Shown here: positions 1-9,305 of the stretch, one piece after another
How positions within the stretch are numbered: position 1 is the first letter of the stretch
Layout of the letters: the number at the start of each line of letters is the position of its first letter
NCBI GenBank assembly: GCA_963714205.1
Contig: CAVQNQ010000006.1
Span: 310,001-374,000, forward strand
Direction of reading: 5' to 3'
Source of the DNA: CAVQNQ01 sp963714205
GTDB taxonomy: Bacteria; Acidobacteriota; Terriglobia; Bryobacterales; Bryobacteraceae
Length of the DNA stretch: 64,000 bases
Notes under the pieces: generated by a model
The model's database searches: none
Seen by the model: only the letters and a program-made list of their open reading frames with translations
Told to the model about the DNA's origin: nothing
Made by a program: the position numbers and the translations under genes

Positions 1-796
1 CGCGGAGCGCCTTTCCAGAGCCGCGGAGCAGGCCACGCGCGCGGAAGACGGCGGCAGCCTTGGGATCGGCGGCCGTCTCCACGCGGAGATGGTAGAGGCG
101 GCCCGCGTAGACGTAACGCGTCTCTCCGCCGCCGGGATGGATCAGCAATTCGGCCAGCGCGTGCAGGAACGGCCGGACGGAGCCATCGGAAGGCGCTAAC
201 GGGGCCGTTCTTCTGGGAACACCGGAGAGCGCCTGGCGCGCGCGTTGGATCAGCTCGCCGCTTCGGGCCGAAAGGCTCGCCGGAGCGATGAAGCGGGCAG
301 ACGCCGTTTCCATGGAGCCCTCCGCGACGCGGCCCTCGATCGCCGAGTAGTCCACTTCGGCGGCCTTGGAATGCAGGGCTTTACGGGCATCTTCGGCGCT
401 CTCTTCGGGGGACGAAGTCATCAGGCCGAAATAGATTGATTGCGGCGCGGCCAGCTCAGCCTGCTCGGAAAGCTCTTGAATGAAACCGAGCCGGTTCAAG
501 CCGGCGGCGCGCTCCGGCAGCGAGCGTCCGTTGAATTCGAGCAGGCGCACGGCCCGCCCTTCCCCCTCCGAATCATGCCAGGCCGCGGATCCGTCGCCGA
601 CGCCGGCGCGATGCAGCACGGGGATCGAAAACAGAAGCACCTGCGCATCGGCGCGATAACGCCGCTCGCCACCCGTGCCGGAGCTGGGCCGCGCTTCCCA
701 GGTGAGCGACCCGGCGCCGCGCGCGAAACGCAGGGTCGCGGGGAACAGCAGGCCGGCGGCGCAAATCCGGCCGAAGTCGCGCCTTGTGAGATTCAT
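1..796 (-). CDS. Tat-exported protein of unknown function, 3' end outside window
   Basis: The frame opens with ATG at 796 and is still open at the left edge, so at least 265 residues are present and the C-terminus is missing. Residues 3-16 (LTRRDFGRICAAGL) are a twin-arginine signal, which predicts export of a folded protein. The remainder has no cysteine, no membrane segment and no catalytic motif that I recognise. It lies downstream of, and in the same direction as, the membrane protein at 882-1460, with an 85-base gap that holds its own promoter candidate, so it is probably transcribed separately. I cannot assign a family; the reading frame itself is secure because it is uninterrupted for 795 bases and has the codon bias of its neighbours. 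Confidence 0.75.
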   Translation of the reverse strand, partial: MNLTRRDFGRICAAGLLFPATLRFARGAGSLTWEARPSSGTGGERRYRADAQVLLFSIPVLHRAGVGDGSAAWHDSEGEGRAVRLLEFNGRSLPERAAGLNRLGFIQELSEQAELAAPQSIYFGLMTSSPEESAEDARKALHSKAAEVDYSAIEGRVAEGSMETASARFIAPASLSARSGELIQRARQALSGVPRRTAPLAPSDGSVRPFLHALAELLIHPGGGETRYVYAGRLYHLRVETAADPKAAAVFRARGLLRGSGKALR

Positions 797-828
797 CACC
801 AGCATCCTATTTGCACCTATTTGACCGT

Positions 829-858
829 ATAGTATGCCCGTCTGGGACGCCGCGTAAA
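829..858 (-). promoter_or_regulatory. sigma70-type promoter candidate for the Tat protein gene
   Basis: On the minus strand TTTACG (853-858) and TACTAT (829-834) are separated by 18 bp, about 33 bp before the ATG at 796. The local A/T content is higher than in the coding regions around it. Seen by eye only. Confidence 0.4.
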
Positions 859-881
859 TAGAAGGGCGCCGGAAACTGTGC

Positions 882-1460
882 TTATGCGGGCTTACGGAAT
901 ACCCGCCGGATGCCGGCGCCGGCGACCAGGACGGAATCCGCCAGCGCCGCCGGAAGACCACGGAAATCGGCGCCCAGGGTAGCCGCTCCCTCGCCGGTGA
1001 TGATGAATCCGCGCCGCATGAGCCCGAAATTCACGAGGGCCGAGCCTATCGTGCAGGTGACCGAGACGATCATCCCGCTCAAGATGTGCGTCGCCTGGCC
1101 CATCTTCAGCAGCGCGTATTCCAGGGTATGCGCCGAACCCGGCAACACGATGGCGACCAGCGTTCCCGCCAGCCAAACCGGGCGCGCCCGCCGGAAGGCC
1201 TGCATCAGCGATCCCCAGCACCCACCCAGGACGATGCGAAAAGCAATCTCGATACAGGCACCCCGCGCGGCGCCCGCCCCCCTGGGGATCACCACCGCAG
1301 CAAACAGCACTCCGCGGAAGGCCGCGCTCAAAAGGGCGGCTTTCCAGTTGAAATTGACGACGAAAAGGGTCCACGGATCCCGTAGAACCCGGGCCAAGGC
1401 CGACCCGATGGAGTCTTCGAGCGGATCACTTGGGCTGGAGTATTCGCGCATAGCCCTCAT
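882..1460 (-). CDS. Small polytopic membrane protein, function unknown
   Basis: About 192 residues with roughly four hydrophobic segments separated by short Arg-rich loops; one near the C-terminal half contains SGMIVSVTCTIGSALVNF. There is no recognised catalytic or transport motif. The start is uncertain: GTG at 1478 and ATGs at 1460 and 1451 are all possible, and each overlaps the end of the glycosyltransferase gene (stop at 1426) by 26-53 bases. I chose 1460 without a convincing ribosome site. The overlap suggests co-transcription with the PHP and glycosyltransferase genes upstream, so a role in glycolipid or envelope biology is possible, but that is inference only. Confidence 0.6.
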   Translation of the reverse strand: MRAMREYSSPSDPLEDSIGSALARVLRDPWTLFVVNFNWKAALLSAAFRGVLFAAVVIPRGAGAARGACIEIAFRIVLGGCWGSLMQAFRRARPVWLAGTLVAIVLPGSAHTLEYALLKMGQATHILSGMIVSVTCTIGSALVNFGLMRRGFIITGEGAATLGADFRGLPAALADSVLVAGAGIRRVFRKPA

Positions 1461-2604
1461 AAACTTCGGTGAATACACGATCCCAGGATTGCCCTTCCAC
1501 CTGTTGCCGGGCCTGCATGGCCATGCGCCGCCGCAGCCCGGAGTTGAGCGCCAGCGCGACCGTGGCGCCGCAAAAATCCTCGTCGCTGGAGGCCACGAAG
1601 CCGCTGACCCCTTCGCGCACGATGAAACGCGGGCCGCCTTCGTTCATCACGATCGCCGGAACGCCCGAAGCCAGCGCCTCCTGCACCACGTTGCCGAACG
1701 TATCGGTGCGCGAGGGAAACAGAAACACGTCCAGATCGGCGTAAGCGCGCGCCAGCGGTTCGCCCGTGAGCACTCCCGTGAAGACCGCTTGTGGGAGATT
1801 CCGTTCCAGCCATTTCCGCTCGCTGCCCGAGCCCGTGATCTGAAACCGGAAACGGGTCATACCCGCGGAACGCAAGGCGGCCGCCACGCGGGGCAGCAGG
1901 CGCAGGTTCTTTTCCGGCATCAGGCGCCCCACGAAGCCCAGCACCAGCTCGTCATCGAGCCTCTCGCGGCGTTGCGGGTGGAACAAACGCGTATCGATGC
2001 CGCGGCCCATGGCAAATACCGGTTTGCCGGTTCGCGCGCGCAGCGTGGAAGCCAGCTCGGGGTTGGGGGCGAAGATGCCTTGGCCGCGCCCGAAGAACCA
2101 CGAGACGCGGTCCATTACGAACCGCTCGGTCGCGCGGGCCACCGAATCGCGCAGAAAGCCGGGGGCCCACCCCAGCGACCCGGCGATCCGCCGGCCCGCG
2201 AACTCGTGGATGTTGGTGTGCCAGGAGAGCGTCAGGGGAGCTTGGAGCTTGGCGGCCAGGATCGCGCCGGCAATCCCCAGGTCTCCCGGGCTGGTGGTGT
2301 GAACCACGTCCGGCTGGAAACGTTCGACTGTCTGGCGAATCGTACCGAGCGAGCGGTAGAACAAGGGATCGAAGCGGAGATCCGGGTCGATCCGGAAGGC
2401 CAGCCGGCTGCGGGAAAGTTCCAGGGTCCACAGGTTTCCCGCCGTGGAGAGACCCGGACGCGGCCCCCAGCGGACGGTGAGCAGCGGCAGATCGTGAAAC
2501 CGCGCGAAAGACTCCCACTCCCGGCAGGTGCGGGCCGCGCCGTTCACTTCGTGAAAGGTGTCGGCAAACAGCGCCACGCGGGGCGCGCTGGCGGCAGCCA
2601 TCAT
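1426..2604 (-). CDS. GT4-family glycosyltransferase
   Basis: A 392-residue retaining glycosyltransferase of the GT-B fold, probably transferring a sugar from a nucleotide-sugar to a lipid or glycan acceptor at the membrane. The N-terminal Rossmann half starts RVALFADTFHEVNGAAR, the usual glycine-containing start of this family; the C-terminal half has GFVGRLMPEKN (family linker strand), a glycine-rich FQITGSGSE turn, and the donor-site stretch FPSRTDTFGNVVQEALASG with the E-x7-E type arrangement. It resembles enzymes of the mannosyltransferase/alpha-glucosyltransferase group; the exact sugar cannot be read from sequence. The ATG at 2604 overlaps the stop of the PHP gene by four bases (ATGA), which fixes the start and indicates translational coupling. 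Confidence 0.88.
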   Translation of the reverse strand: MMAAASAPRVALFADTFHEVNGAARTCREWESFARFHDLPLLTVRWGPRPGLSTAGNLWTLELSRSRLAFRIDPDLRFDPLFYRSLGTIRQTVERFQPDVVHTTSPGDLGIAGAILAAKLQAPLTLSWHTNIHEFAGRRIAGSLGWAPGFLRDSVARATERFVMDRVSWFFGRGQGIFAPNPELASTLRARTGKPVFAMGRGIDTRLFHPQRRERLDDELVLGFVGRLMPEKNLRLLPRVAAALRSAGMTRFRFQITGSGSERKWLERNLPQAVFTGVLTGEPLARAYADLDVFLFPSRTDTFGNVVQEALASGVPAIVMNEGGPRFIVREGVSGFVASSDEDFCGATVALALNSGLRRRMAMQARQQVEGQSWDRVFTEVYEGYARILQPK

Positions 2605-3746
2605 GCTCCGGCCTCGCCCTGCCGGCCCAGGGCCAGACGCAACGTGGCGCGCATTTGGGGAGAGGCCAGAAAGCCGACAGCCGAAATGAAACTGCGAATC
2701 GGCCACGGCCCGCCGTGCGGCCAGACGGCCGATAGAGGCACCTCGCCTTCCGCGGTTTGCTGGAAGACGCGGTCCACCCAGCGCTCCCGTCCCGGGAACT
2801 CGGGGTAGGTGCGGACGGCATGCCAGATGAATTCGATATACCGGCACGGAATCGACTCCCGATACTGCGGCATGAAGAGCACGCGGCTGAGATGTTCCCG
2901 CCGCACTTCCCCGACGAACTCCGCGAAGCTCGCGGCGTTGGTGAGGTTCAGGGCGGCATTGGGTTCCAGGCAATGGCGGTCGCCGCCGGAAACCACTGGC
3001 AGGGCGGCTTCGCGCGCCATCGCGATCACGCGACGATTGTGACGGGCCGGTTGCAATCCGTTTAATTCGAGAGCGTGAATGTTACGCCGGTGTTCACGCA
3101 GGAACCGGTTGAGAAGGCGCCTGTGCGACCGGAAGCCGGTACGCTCCTCGTTGACAAGGGGATGATTGAGGACCACCAGGACCTCGGGCAGGGCGTCGAT
3201 TTCCCGCAAGATCGGCGCCAGCTTTTCCGGAGCCGGATGGGCGGTGTACTCCGCCATCAGAGCGGCCAGGGGGCGCGCATCCGCGGGAGGCAGATTGTGC
3301 ACGCCCACGTGGAAGACGGTCTCGTCGTACGGCACGGTCCATTCGAGCGAAAAAGGCACTTCGATGCCGATGGCCCGCAGTTCGGCGCAAGCCTCGATAT
3401 TGTCGTGATCGGTAATGGAAACCAGCGGTTCGAGGCCCAGCGTTTTCCGGATCTGGCCGGCCTCGAGCTCATGCGCGGCCCGCGGCAGCAGCGGCGGACG
3501 CCAGAAAGCGCGGTCGTACGGAATGCTCTTTCCGGTCCGGCGCCGGTGTTTTTCCTCCAGGCTGCTCAAAACGGCCCAGGCGGGCGCGACCTTCCGCAAG
3601 ACCCGCGGAATGAAATCGAGGCCCTCCCGGGAGTGAATGGTGTGGCTGTGAAGGGAAACGGCCGTGGCAAACCCATGCGCGGCTTGCGGCTCCCGCCACT
3701 GGCAGCGGAGCGGCTCGGCGTGGCGAACGCTTACACGCAGTTTCAT
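2601..3746 (-). CDS. PHP-domain metal-dependent phosphoesterase family protein
   Basis: 381 residues. The PHP metal-binding motifs are present in order: SLHSHT near residue 31, SITDHD near 110, LNHP near 190 and GGDRH near 255, which together usually bind two or three divalent metals for phosphoester hydrolysis. The C-terminal 100 residues are not typical of PHP enzymes and are of unknown role. It is the first gene of an operon with the glycosyltransferase (four-base overlap) and the membrane protein, which suggests a role in glycoconjugate metabolism rather than DNA repair. No Shine-Dalgarno is visible before the ATG at 3746; a weak TTAAAT lies six bases upstream. Confidence 0.8.
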   Translation of the reverse strand: MKLRVSVRHAEPLRCQWREPQAAHGFATAVSLHSHTIHSREGLDFIPRVLRKVAPAWAVLSSLEEKHRRRTGKSIPYDRAFWRPPLLPRAAHELEAGQIRKTLGLEPLVSITDHDNIEACAELRAIGIEVPFSLEWTVPYDETVFHVGVHNLPPADARPLAALMAEYTAHPAPEKLAPILREIDALPEVLVVLNHPLVNEERTGFRSHRRLLNRFLREHRRNIHALELNGLQPARHNRRVIAMAREAALPVVSGGDRHCLEPNAALNLTNAASFAEFVGEVRREHLSRVLFMPQYRESIPCRYIEFIWHAVRTYPEFPGRERWVDRVFQQTAEGEVPLSAVWPHGGPWPIRSFISAVGFLASPQMRATLRLALGRQGEAGA

Positions 3747-3858
3747 GAGAACATTTAAGCCCGCTCATGCTTTCATTCGTGTAACGGTCGCGTGAAGTTC
3801 CGGCGGTCTTGCGATTGGAAGACGCAGTGGGAGCGAATCCCCGTTATGTTCGAATCTC

Positions 3859-5115
<1,257 letters not shown>

Positions 5116-5484
5116 AGTGCCTCCAGGGCGCGGTATGGCGGCGTCTAAGCGCACGCTTGTTGGAAACGGCAACAACTATAGCAAATCTAAGGGGACAGGA
5201 GCAATATGGGAGTTTCTACGGTTGTGTTTTTCCCGTGATGCATGTTTCGTCAATTGGCAAGCTTAAGGTCCTAAAATCCAACAGACAATCCTGTTTTCCC
5301 GCATTATTTCGCTTTTTATTCGGTTAAGTTGGCGTATGATTGACTCGGTACGCGGCTTTGGCCCCTACCAGGCCGGCTGTGGGCCAGGAACTAAACTTAT
5401 GCTGCCTGCCTGCCGTTTGTGCAGCGGGCGGCGCCATGGCGCGGAGCGCACGATGGCCGGGCGAATACCGGAGGGAAGGACATT
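5116..5484. promoter_or_regulatory. Divergent icd/gltA control region
   Basis: A 369-bp non-coding stretch, more A/T-rich than its surroundings in its central part (about 5160-5345). On the icd side a good promoter is visible (5175-5204). On the gltA side I found no convincing -35/-10 pair; TATGAT at 5335-5340 and TAAACT at 5392-5397 are weak candidates. Between 5356 and 5386 the sequence GGCCC...GGGCC could form a hairpin in the gltA leader. Short open frames here look accidental. Confidence 0.5.
5175..5204 (-). promoter_or_regulatory. Promoter of icd
   Basis: On the minus strand TTGCTC (5199-5204), an 18-bp spacer and TATAGT (5175-5180) lie about 60 bases before the GTG start of icd, leaving room for a leader with its Shine-Dalgarno. 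Confidence 0.55.
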
Positions 5485-6798
5485 ATGGCGGATGAAGCCT
5501 TAAGCATTCTCGACAAACGAACACAGGCGACCTGCGAAATACCGATTCACGACGGAACGATTCGGGCTATGGACTTGCGGCAGATCAAGACGGGACCCGA
5601 CGATTTCGGGCTCATGACTTACGATCCGGCCTTCCTGAACACCGCGTCATGCCGCAGTGCGATCACGTTCATCGACGGAGACAAGGGCATCCTGCGGTAC
5701 CGGGGCTATTCCATCGAGCAATTGGCGGAGAAGTGTACTTATCTGGAGGTGGCCTATCTGATCCTGTTCGGGGACCTGCCCACCGAAGCCCAGCTAAAGG
5801 AATGGGTCCGCCAGATCACTTATCACACCATGCTGCACGAGACCACCAAGAAGTTCCTGGGGGGCTTCCGTTACGATGCCCATCCCATGGGCATGCTGGT
5901 CAGCACGGTGGCGGCGCTTTCGACCGTGTATCCCGAGGCCAAGCGAGTGCTGGATCCGGATGTGCGCAATCTCCAGATTATGCGCCTGATCGGCAAGATG
6001 CCGACGATTGCGGCATACACCTATCGGCACAGCCTGGGTTACCCCTTTGTCTATCCAGACAACGACCTGAGCTACACCGAGAACTTCATGAGCATGCTCT
6101 GGAAGATGGCGGAGCCTAAGTACTTGGCGAACCCCGTTCTGGCGCGCGCCCTGGACATCCTGTTCATCCTGCACGCCGATCATGAGCAGAATTGCAGCAC
6201 CAACACCATGCGCGCGGCGGGCAGTTCCCAAGCCGACCCGTTCCTCTCCACGGCGGCCGCGGCAGTGGCACTCTCCGGCCCACTGCACGGCGGCGCCAAC
6301 GAAGAAGTGCTTAAGATGCTCGATGTGATCGGTTCCAAAGACAAGGTTCCGGCGTATATCGCGCAGGTCAAGGCCGGCCAGTTCAAGCTCATGGGATTCG
6401 GGCACCGGGTCTATAAGAATTACGACCCTCGCGCCCGCGTTATCAAATGGGCCGCGGACAAGGTTTTCGAAGTCACCGGGCGGAACCCCAAGCTCGATAT
6501 CGCTCTGGAGCTGGAGCGCATCGCTCTCGAGGACGAGTACTTCGTCAAGCGCAAGCTCTACCCGAACGTGGATTTCTACTCCGGGATCATGTATCAGGCC
6601 ATGGGCTTCAAGCCGGATATATTCACCGTGCTGTTTGCGATTCCGCGCACCGTGGGCTGGCTCGCCCAATGGCAGGAAATGATTACCGACCCGGAGCAGA
6701 AGATCGCCCGCCCGCGCCAGATCTATACCGGTCCCATGTTACGCGACTTCGTGCCGATCGAAAAGCGGGCCGCTACGACGCCCACGGCCGCGAAATAG
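5485..6798 (+). CDS. gltA: Citrate synthase
   Basis: Condenses oxaloacetate and acetyl-CoA into citrate, the entry step of the TCA cycle. 437 residues, the usual length for the hexameric type II enzyme. The catalytic residues lie in their conserved settings: HADHEQNCSTNTMR (first His region), GPLHGGANEEV, GFGHRVYKNYDPRA (second His) and NVDFYSGI (catalytic Asp). The ATG at 5485 is preceded by GAGGGAAGGA; an upstream in-frame start at 5419 gives an unconserved arginine-rich leader and is rejected. It is divergent from icd and convergent with the small gene that follows on the minus strand. Confidence 0.95.
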   Translation: MADEALSILDKRTQATCEIPIHDGTIRAMDLRQIKTGPDDFGLMTYDPAFLNTASCRSAITFIDGDKGILRYRGYSIEQLAEKCTYLEVAYLILFGDLPTEAQLKEWVRQITYHTMLHETTKKFLGGFRYDAHPMGMLVSTVAALSTVYPEAKRVLDPDVRNLQIMRLIGKMPTIAAYTYRHSLGYPFVYPDNDLSYTENFMSMLWKMAEPKYLANPVLARALDILFILHADHEQNCSTNTMRAAGSSQADPFLSTAAAAVALSGPLHGGANEEVLKMLDVIGSKDKVPAYIAQVKAGQFKLMGFGHRVYKNYDPRARVIKWAADKVFEVTGRNPKLDIALELERIALEDEYFVKRKLYPNVDFYSGIMYQAMGFKPDIFTVLFAIPRTVGWLAQWQEMITDPEQKIARPRQIYTGPMLRDFVPIEKRAATTPTAAK

Positions 6799-6813
6799 AG
6801 GCGTTCTGCGGAA

Positions 6814-7041
6814 TTATGCCGGTCGGCGGCGAGTCCGCGCGAGCAGTTCCCCGGCGCGGCGCAACGCTTTCCCCTCGGCTTCGTCGCGGGTGGCGCCGGT
6901 GACGCGCACCAGGTTCGCGCCGGGAGATACGTTATCGGCTTTGGAATGCCACTCGGCTCCCAGGCGGTAGCTGGTCACGTTCACGGGCCAGCCGGCTACT
7001 TCCACGCGGCGTTCCTGAAACTCTTCGGCGTGCATGGTCAT
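6814..7041 (-). CDS. Small conserved hypothetical protein coupled to rhodanese
   Basis: A 75-residue soluble protein with many charged residues and no cysteine. Its first half predicts short beta strands (WPVNVTSYRLGAEWHSK) and its end an amphipathic helix (RDEAEGKALRRAGELL), a pattern seen in small alpha/beta domains. I do not recognise its function. Its ATG at 7041 overlaps the stop of the sulfurtransferase gene by four bases, so it is made together with that enzyme and may act with it or be a partner in sulfur trafficking; this is inference from coupling only. Confidence 0.65.
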   Translation of the reverse strand: MTMHAEEFQERRVEVAGWPVNVTSYRLGAEWHSKADNVSPGANLVRVTGATRDEAEGKALRRAGELLARTRRRPA

Positions 7042-7904
7042 ACCCGGGCCGAACTCTTGGCCACCTCGCGCTCGACGGGAGCGCCCACCAGGTTGCCCCA
7101 CTCGGTCCACGAGCCATCGTAGTTGGTGACGTTGTCGAACCCCAGCAGGTACTTCAACACGAACCAGGTGTGGCTGGAGCGCTCGCCGATCCGGCAGTAG
7201 GCGATGACCGGGCGCGTGCCATCCAGACCCTCGGCGCCATACAACTGGCGCAGTTCGTCCGCGGACTTGAACGTGCCATCCTCGTTGCAGGCGCGACCCC
7301 ACGGGATATTGCGCGCTCCGGGTATGTGGCCGCCACGCTGGCAGGTCTCGGGCAGGCCCGGAGGAGCCAGAATCTCGCCGGTGAACTCCTGCGGGCTGCG
7401 CACGTCGACCAGCCCAGCCGAGCGGCCCTCGACGGCCTCCTGGACCTGCGGCAGGAAGGCGCGGAGAGCGAGGTCGGCAGGGTGTGCCCGGTAGTTCGTG
7501 GGTCTCACCGTGGGCTTTCCGGTGGCCAGCTCGCGGCCTTCGGAAAGCCACTTTTTGCGGCCGCCGTTCATGAGGCGGACGTCGCGGTGGCCATAGATCT
7601 TGGCTTGCCAGAGAGCCCACGCCGCGAACCAGTTGTTGTTATCGCCGTAGATGACCAGGGTGGTTTCAGGCGTGATGCCCGACGCGGACATCAGCTCCTC
7701 GAACCGCTCCTGAGACAGGATGTCGCGGCGCAGGGTGTCGCAGAGCTGGGTATTCCAGGCCCAGGCGATGGCACCGGGGACGTGCCCTTCGTCATAAGCC
7801 TTAGTATCTACATCCACCTCAACGATGCGGACGTCGGGGTCCGCGGCATGCTGGGCTACCCAGGCGGTGGAGACCAGCGTTTCCGGATGCGCGTATTCGG
7901 ACAT
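7038..7904 (-). CDS. Sulfurtransferase with two rhodanese domains
   Basis: A 288-residue tandem rhodanese of the thiosulfate/3-mercaptopyruvate sulfurtransferase type, predicted to move a sulfane sulfur through a cysteine persulfide. Residues 1-125 form the inactive domain (YDEGHVPGAIAW, VIYGDNNNWFAAWALW); residues 145-280 form the active one, with GHIPGARNIPWG and the active-site loop YCRIGERSSHTW. The loop CRIGERSS is the kind found in bacterial thiosulfate sulfurtransferases, rather than the CGSGVTA loop of mercaptopyruvate enzymes. ATG at 7904 has GGAGG six bases upstream. It is followed directly by the coupled 75-residue gene. Confidence 0.88.
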   Translation of the reverse strand: MSEYAHPETLVSTAWVAQHAADPDVRIVEVDVDTKAYDEGHVPGAIAWAWNTQLCDTLRRDILSQERFEELMSASGITPETTLVIYGDNNNWFAAWALWQAKIYGHRDVRLMNGGRKKWLSEGRELATGKPTVRPTNYRAHPADLALRAFLPQVQEAVEGRSAGLVDVRSPQEFTGEILAPPGLPETCQRGGHIPGARNIPWGRACNEDGTFKSADELRQLYGAEGLDGTRPVIAYCRIGERSSHTWFVLKYLLGFDNVTNYDGSWTEWGNLVGAPVEREVAKSSARV

Positions 7905-7926
7905 TAATTCCCTCCAAACTAGACTA

Positions 7927-7953
7927 ATTATATAGGAAATGTGGGCATTGCAA
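7927..7953 (-). promoter_or_regulatory. Promoter of the rhodanese operon
   Basis: Minus strand: TTGCAA (7948-7953), 15-bp spacer, perfect TATAAT (7927-7932), 22 bases before the ATG at 7904 with the Shine-Dalgarno in between. The spacer is short, but the -10 match is perfect in a GC-rich genome. Confidence 0.6.
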
Positions 7954-8018
7954 CCTCGCCGTGATCGGGCGCGAACGGGTGTAGCGTGCCGCAACGTACG
8001 CTGTACCATGAAGGTGTC

Positions 8019-9290
8019 ATGTTCTTCCGTGTATGGAGCGTTTTCTGGGTTGGCCTGTTGATGGCGCAACCCGCCTCGGATCCCGCCGGCATCGCGCGAA
8101 AGGCGCTGGACCTGCTGCTGGGCCAGCAAAGCGCGGACCTGATTCCCATGCTGGCTCCGCAAGCCAAGGCCACGTTCACCCCGGCGGCGCTGGGAAAACT
8201 GCGCGCCGAAATCCAGGCTTTGGGCGCGGTGGAGAAGATCGGCGACCCTTCCACGCGTAAGCTTGGGCCCGTCAGCGTGGTCACCATTCCGGTGAAGTTC
8301 GCCAGCCAGAACATCAACTTCCAGTTCGGCGTCAGCGAGGCCGGCCAGATCACCGCCATTTTCCGCGCGCCTGCTCCGCCCGAATGGCAGCGCCCGGCCT
8401 ACAGCAAGCCGGAGGCGTTTCGCGAGCGCGAAGTCACGGTGGGTGAAGGGGAGTTCAAACTGCCCGGCACCTTGAGCGTGCCGGCCGGTGGTAAGCGGGT
8501 TCCAGGCGTGGTGCTGGTGGCCACCGCCGGGCCGCAGGACCGCGATGAGACGATCGGCGGCGTCAAGGATTTCAAAGACCTGGCGGAGGGCCTGGCCTCC
8601 CGCGGCATAGCGGTGCTGCGGTACGAGAAGCGCACGCGTCAATACCCCTCCGTCGCGCGCTCTCCTAACTACACGGTGGAGAAGGAGACCGTGGATGACG
8701 CGGCATTGGCGGCGGCTCTGCTGCGGTCCCAGCCGGAAGTGAACCCGCAGAAGGTATTCGTGCTGGGCCATGGCATGGGCGGCTATCTGGCGCCGCGCAT
8801 CGCCGCCGCGGATGGGAAGCTTGCCGGCCTCATCCTGATGGCGGCCAACGCGCGGCCCCTGGAGGACGTGCTGCTGGAGCAGGCCATCTACCTGGGTGCC
8901 ACGGGCAGAAGACTCGAAGAGATCAAGTTGGGCGTGGCTAAGGTAAAGGCGTTGGACCCGGCTGATACAGACGCCCCGCCCATGCTCGGCTTACCGGCCA
9001 CCTATATCATCAGCCTCAAAGATTACGATCCCGTGGGCGATGCCCTGAAACTGGCGCTGCCCATCCTGACCCTGCAAGGGGACCGCGATTTCGAGGCCAC
9101 CGCCAAGGACGACCTCAGCCTCTGGAAGACGGGGCTGGCGAGCCGCAAGGACGCTGCCTTCCGGGAATATCCCACGCTGAACCATTTGATGGTGGCGGGC
9201 GAGGGCAAGAGCACCGGCGAGGATTACCGGATTCCCGGACACATCGCGCCGGAAGTAATCGACGATATCGCCAAATGGGTGGCGCAGTAG
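8019..9290 (+). CDS. Secreted alpha/beta hydrolase with DUF3887-like N-domain, nucleophile replaced
   Basis: 423 residues: a signal peptide (FFRVWSVFWVGLLMAQ), an N-terminal helical/beta domain of about 100 residues like DUF3887 (start GIARKALDLLLGQQSADL), and an alpha/beta-hydrolase domain. In the nucleophile elbow the motif reads GHGMGG with Gly at residue 252 (codon GGC) where esterases of this kind have Ser (GHSxGG). The acid (LQGDRDF) and histidine (LNHLMV) positions are still present. The protein is therefore either catalytically inactive, a binding protein, or uses another residue. I start at ATG 8019, which gives the signal peptide; the frame itself opens at 7986. It stands alone between two minus-strand units. 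Confidence 0.85.
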   Translation: MFFRVWSVFWVGLLMAQPASDPAGIARKALDLLLGQQSADLIPMLAPQAKATFTPAALGKLRAEIQALGAVEKIGDPSTRKLGPVSVVTIPVKFASQNINFQFGVSEAGQITAIFRAPAPPEWQRPAYSKPEAFREREVTVGEGEFKLPGTLSVPAGGKRVPGVVLVATAGPQDRDETIGGVKDFKDLAEGLASRGIAVLRYEKRTRQYPSVARSPNYTVEKETVDDAALAAALLRSQPEVNPQKVFVLGHGMGGYLAPRIAAADGKLAGLILMAANARPLEDVLLEQAIYLGATGRRLEEIKLGVAKVKALDPADTDAPPMLGLPATYIISLKDYDPVGDALKLALPILTLQGDRDFEATAKDDLSLWKTGLASRKDAAFREYPTLNHLMVAGEGKSTGEDYRIPGHIAPEVIDDIAKWVAQ

Positions 9291-9305
9291 CGCGCGTCCG
9301 CGGAT

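Noticed and set aside
910..2808. A 632-codon plus-strand frame opposite the glycosyltransferase
   Set aside because: Rich in Arg, Gly, His and Pro, no motif, antisense to genes with clear catalytic motifs.
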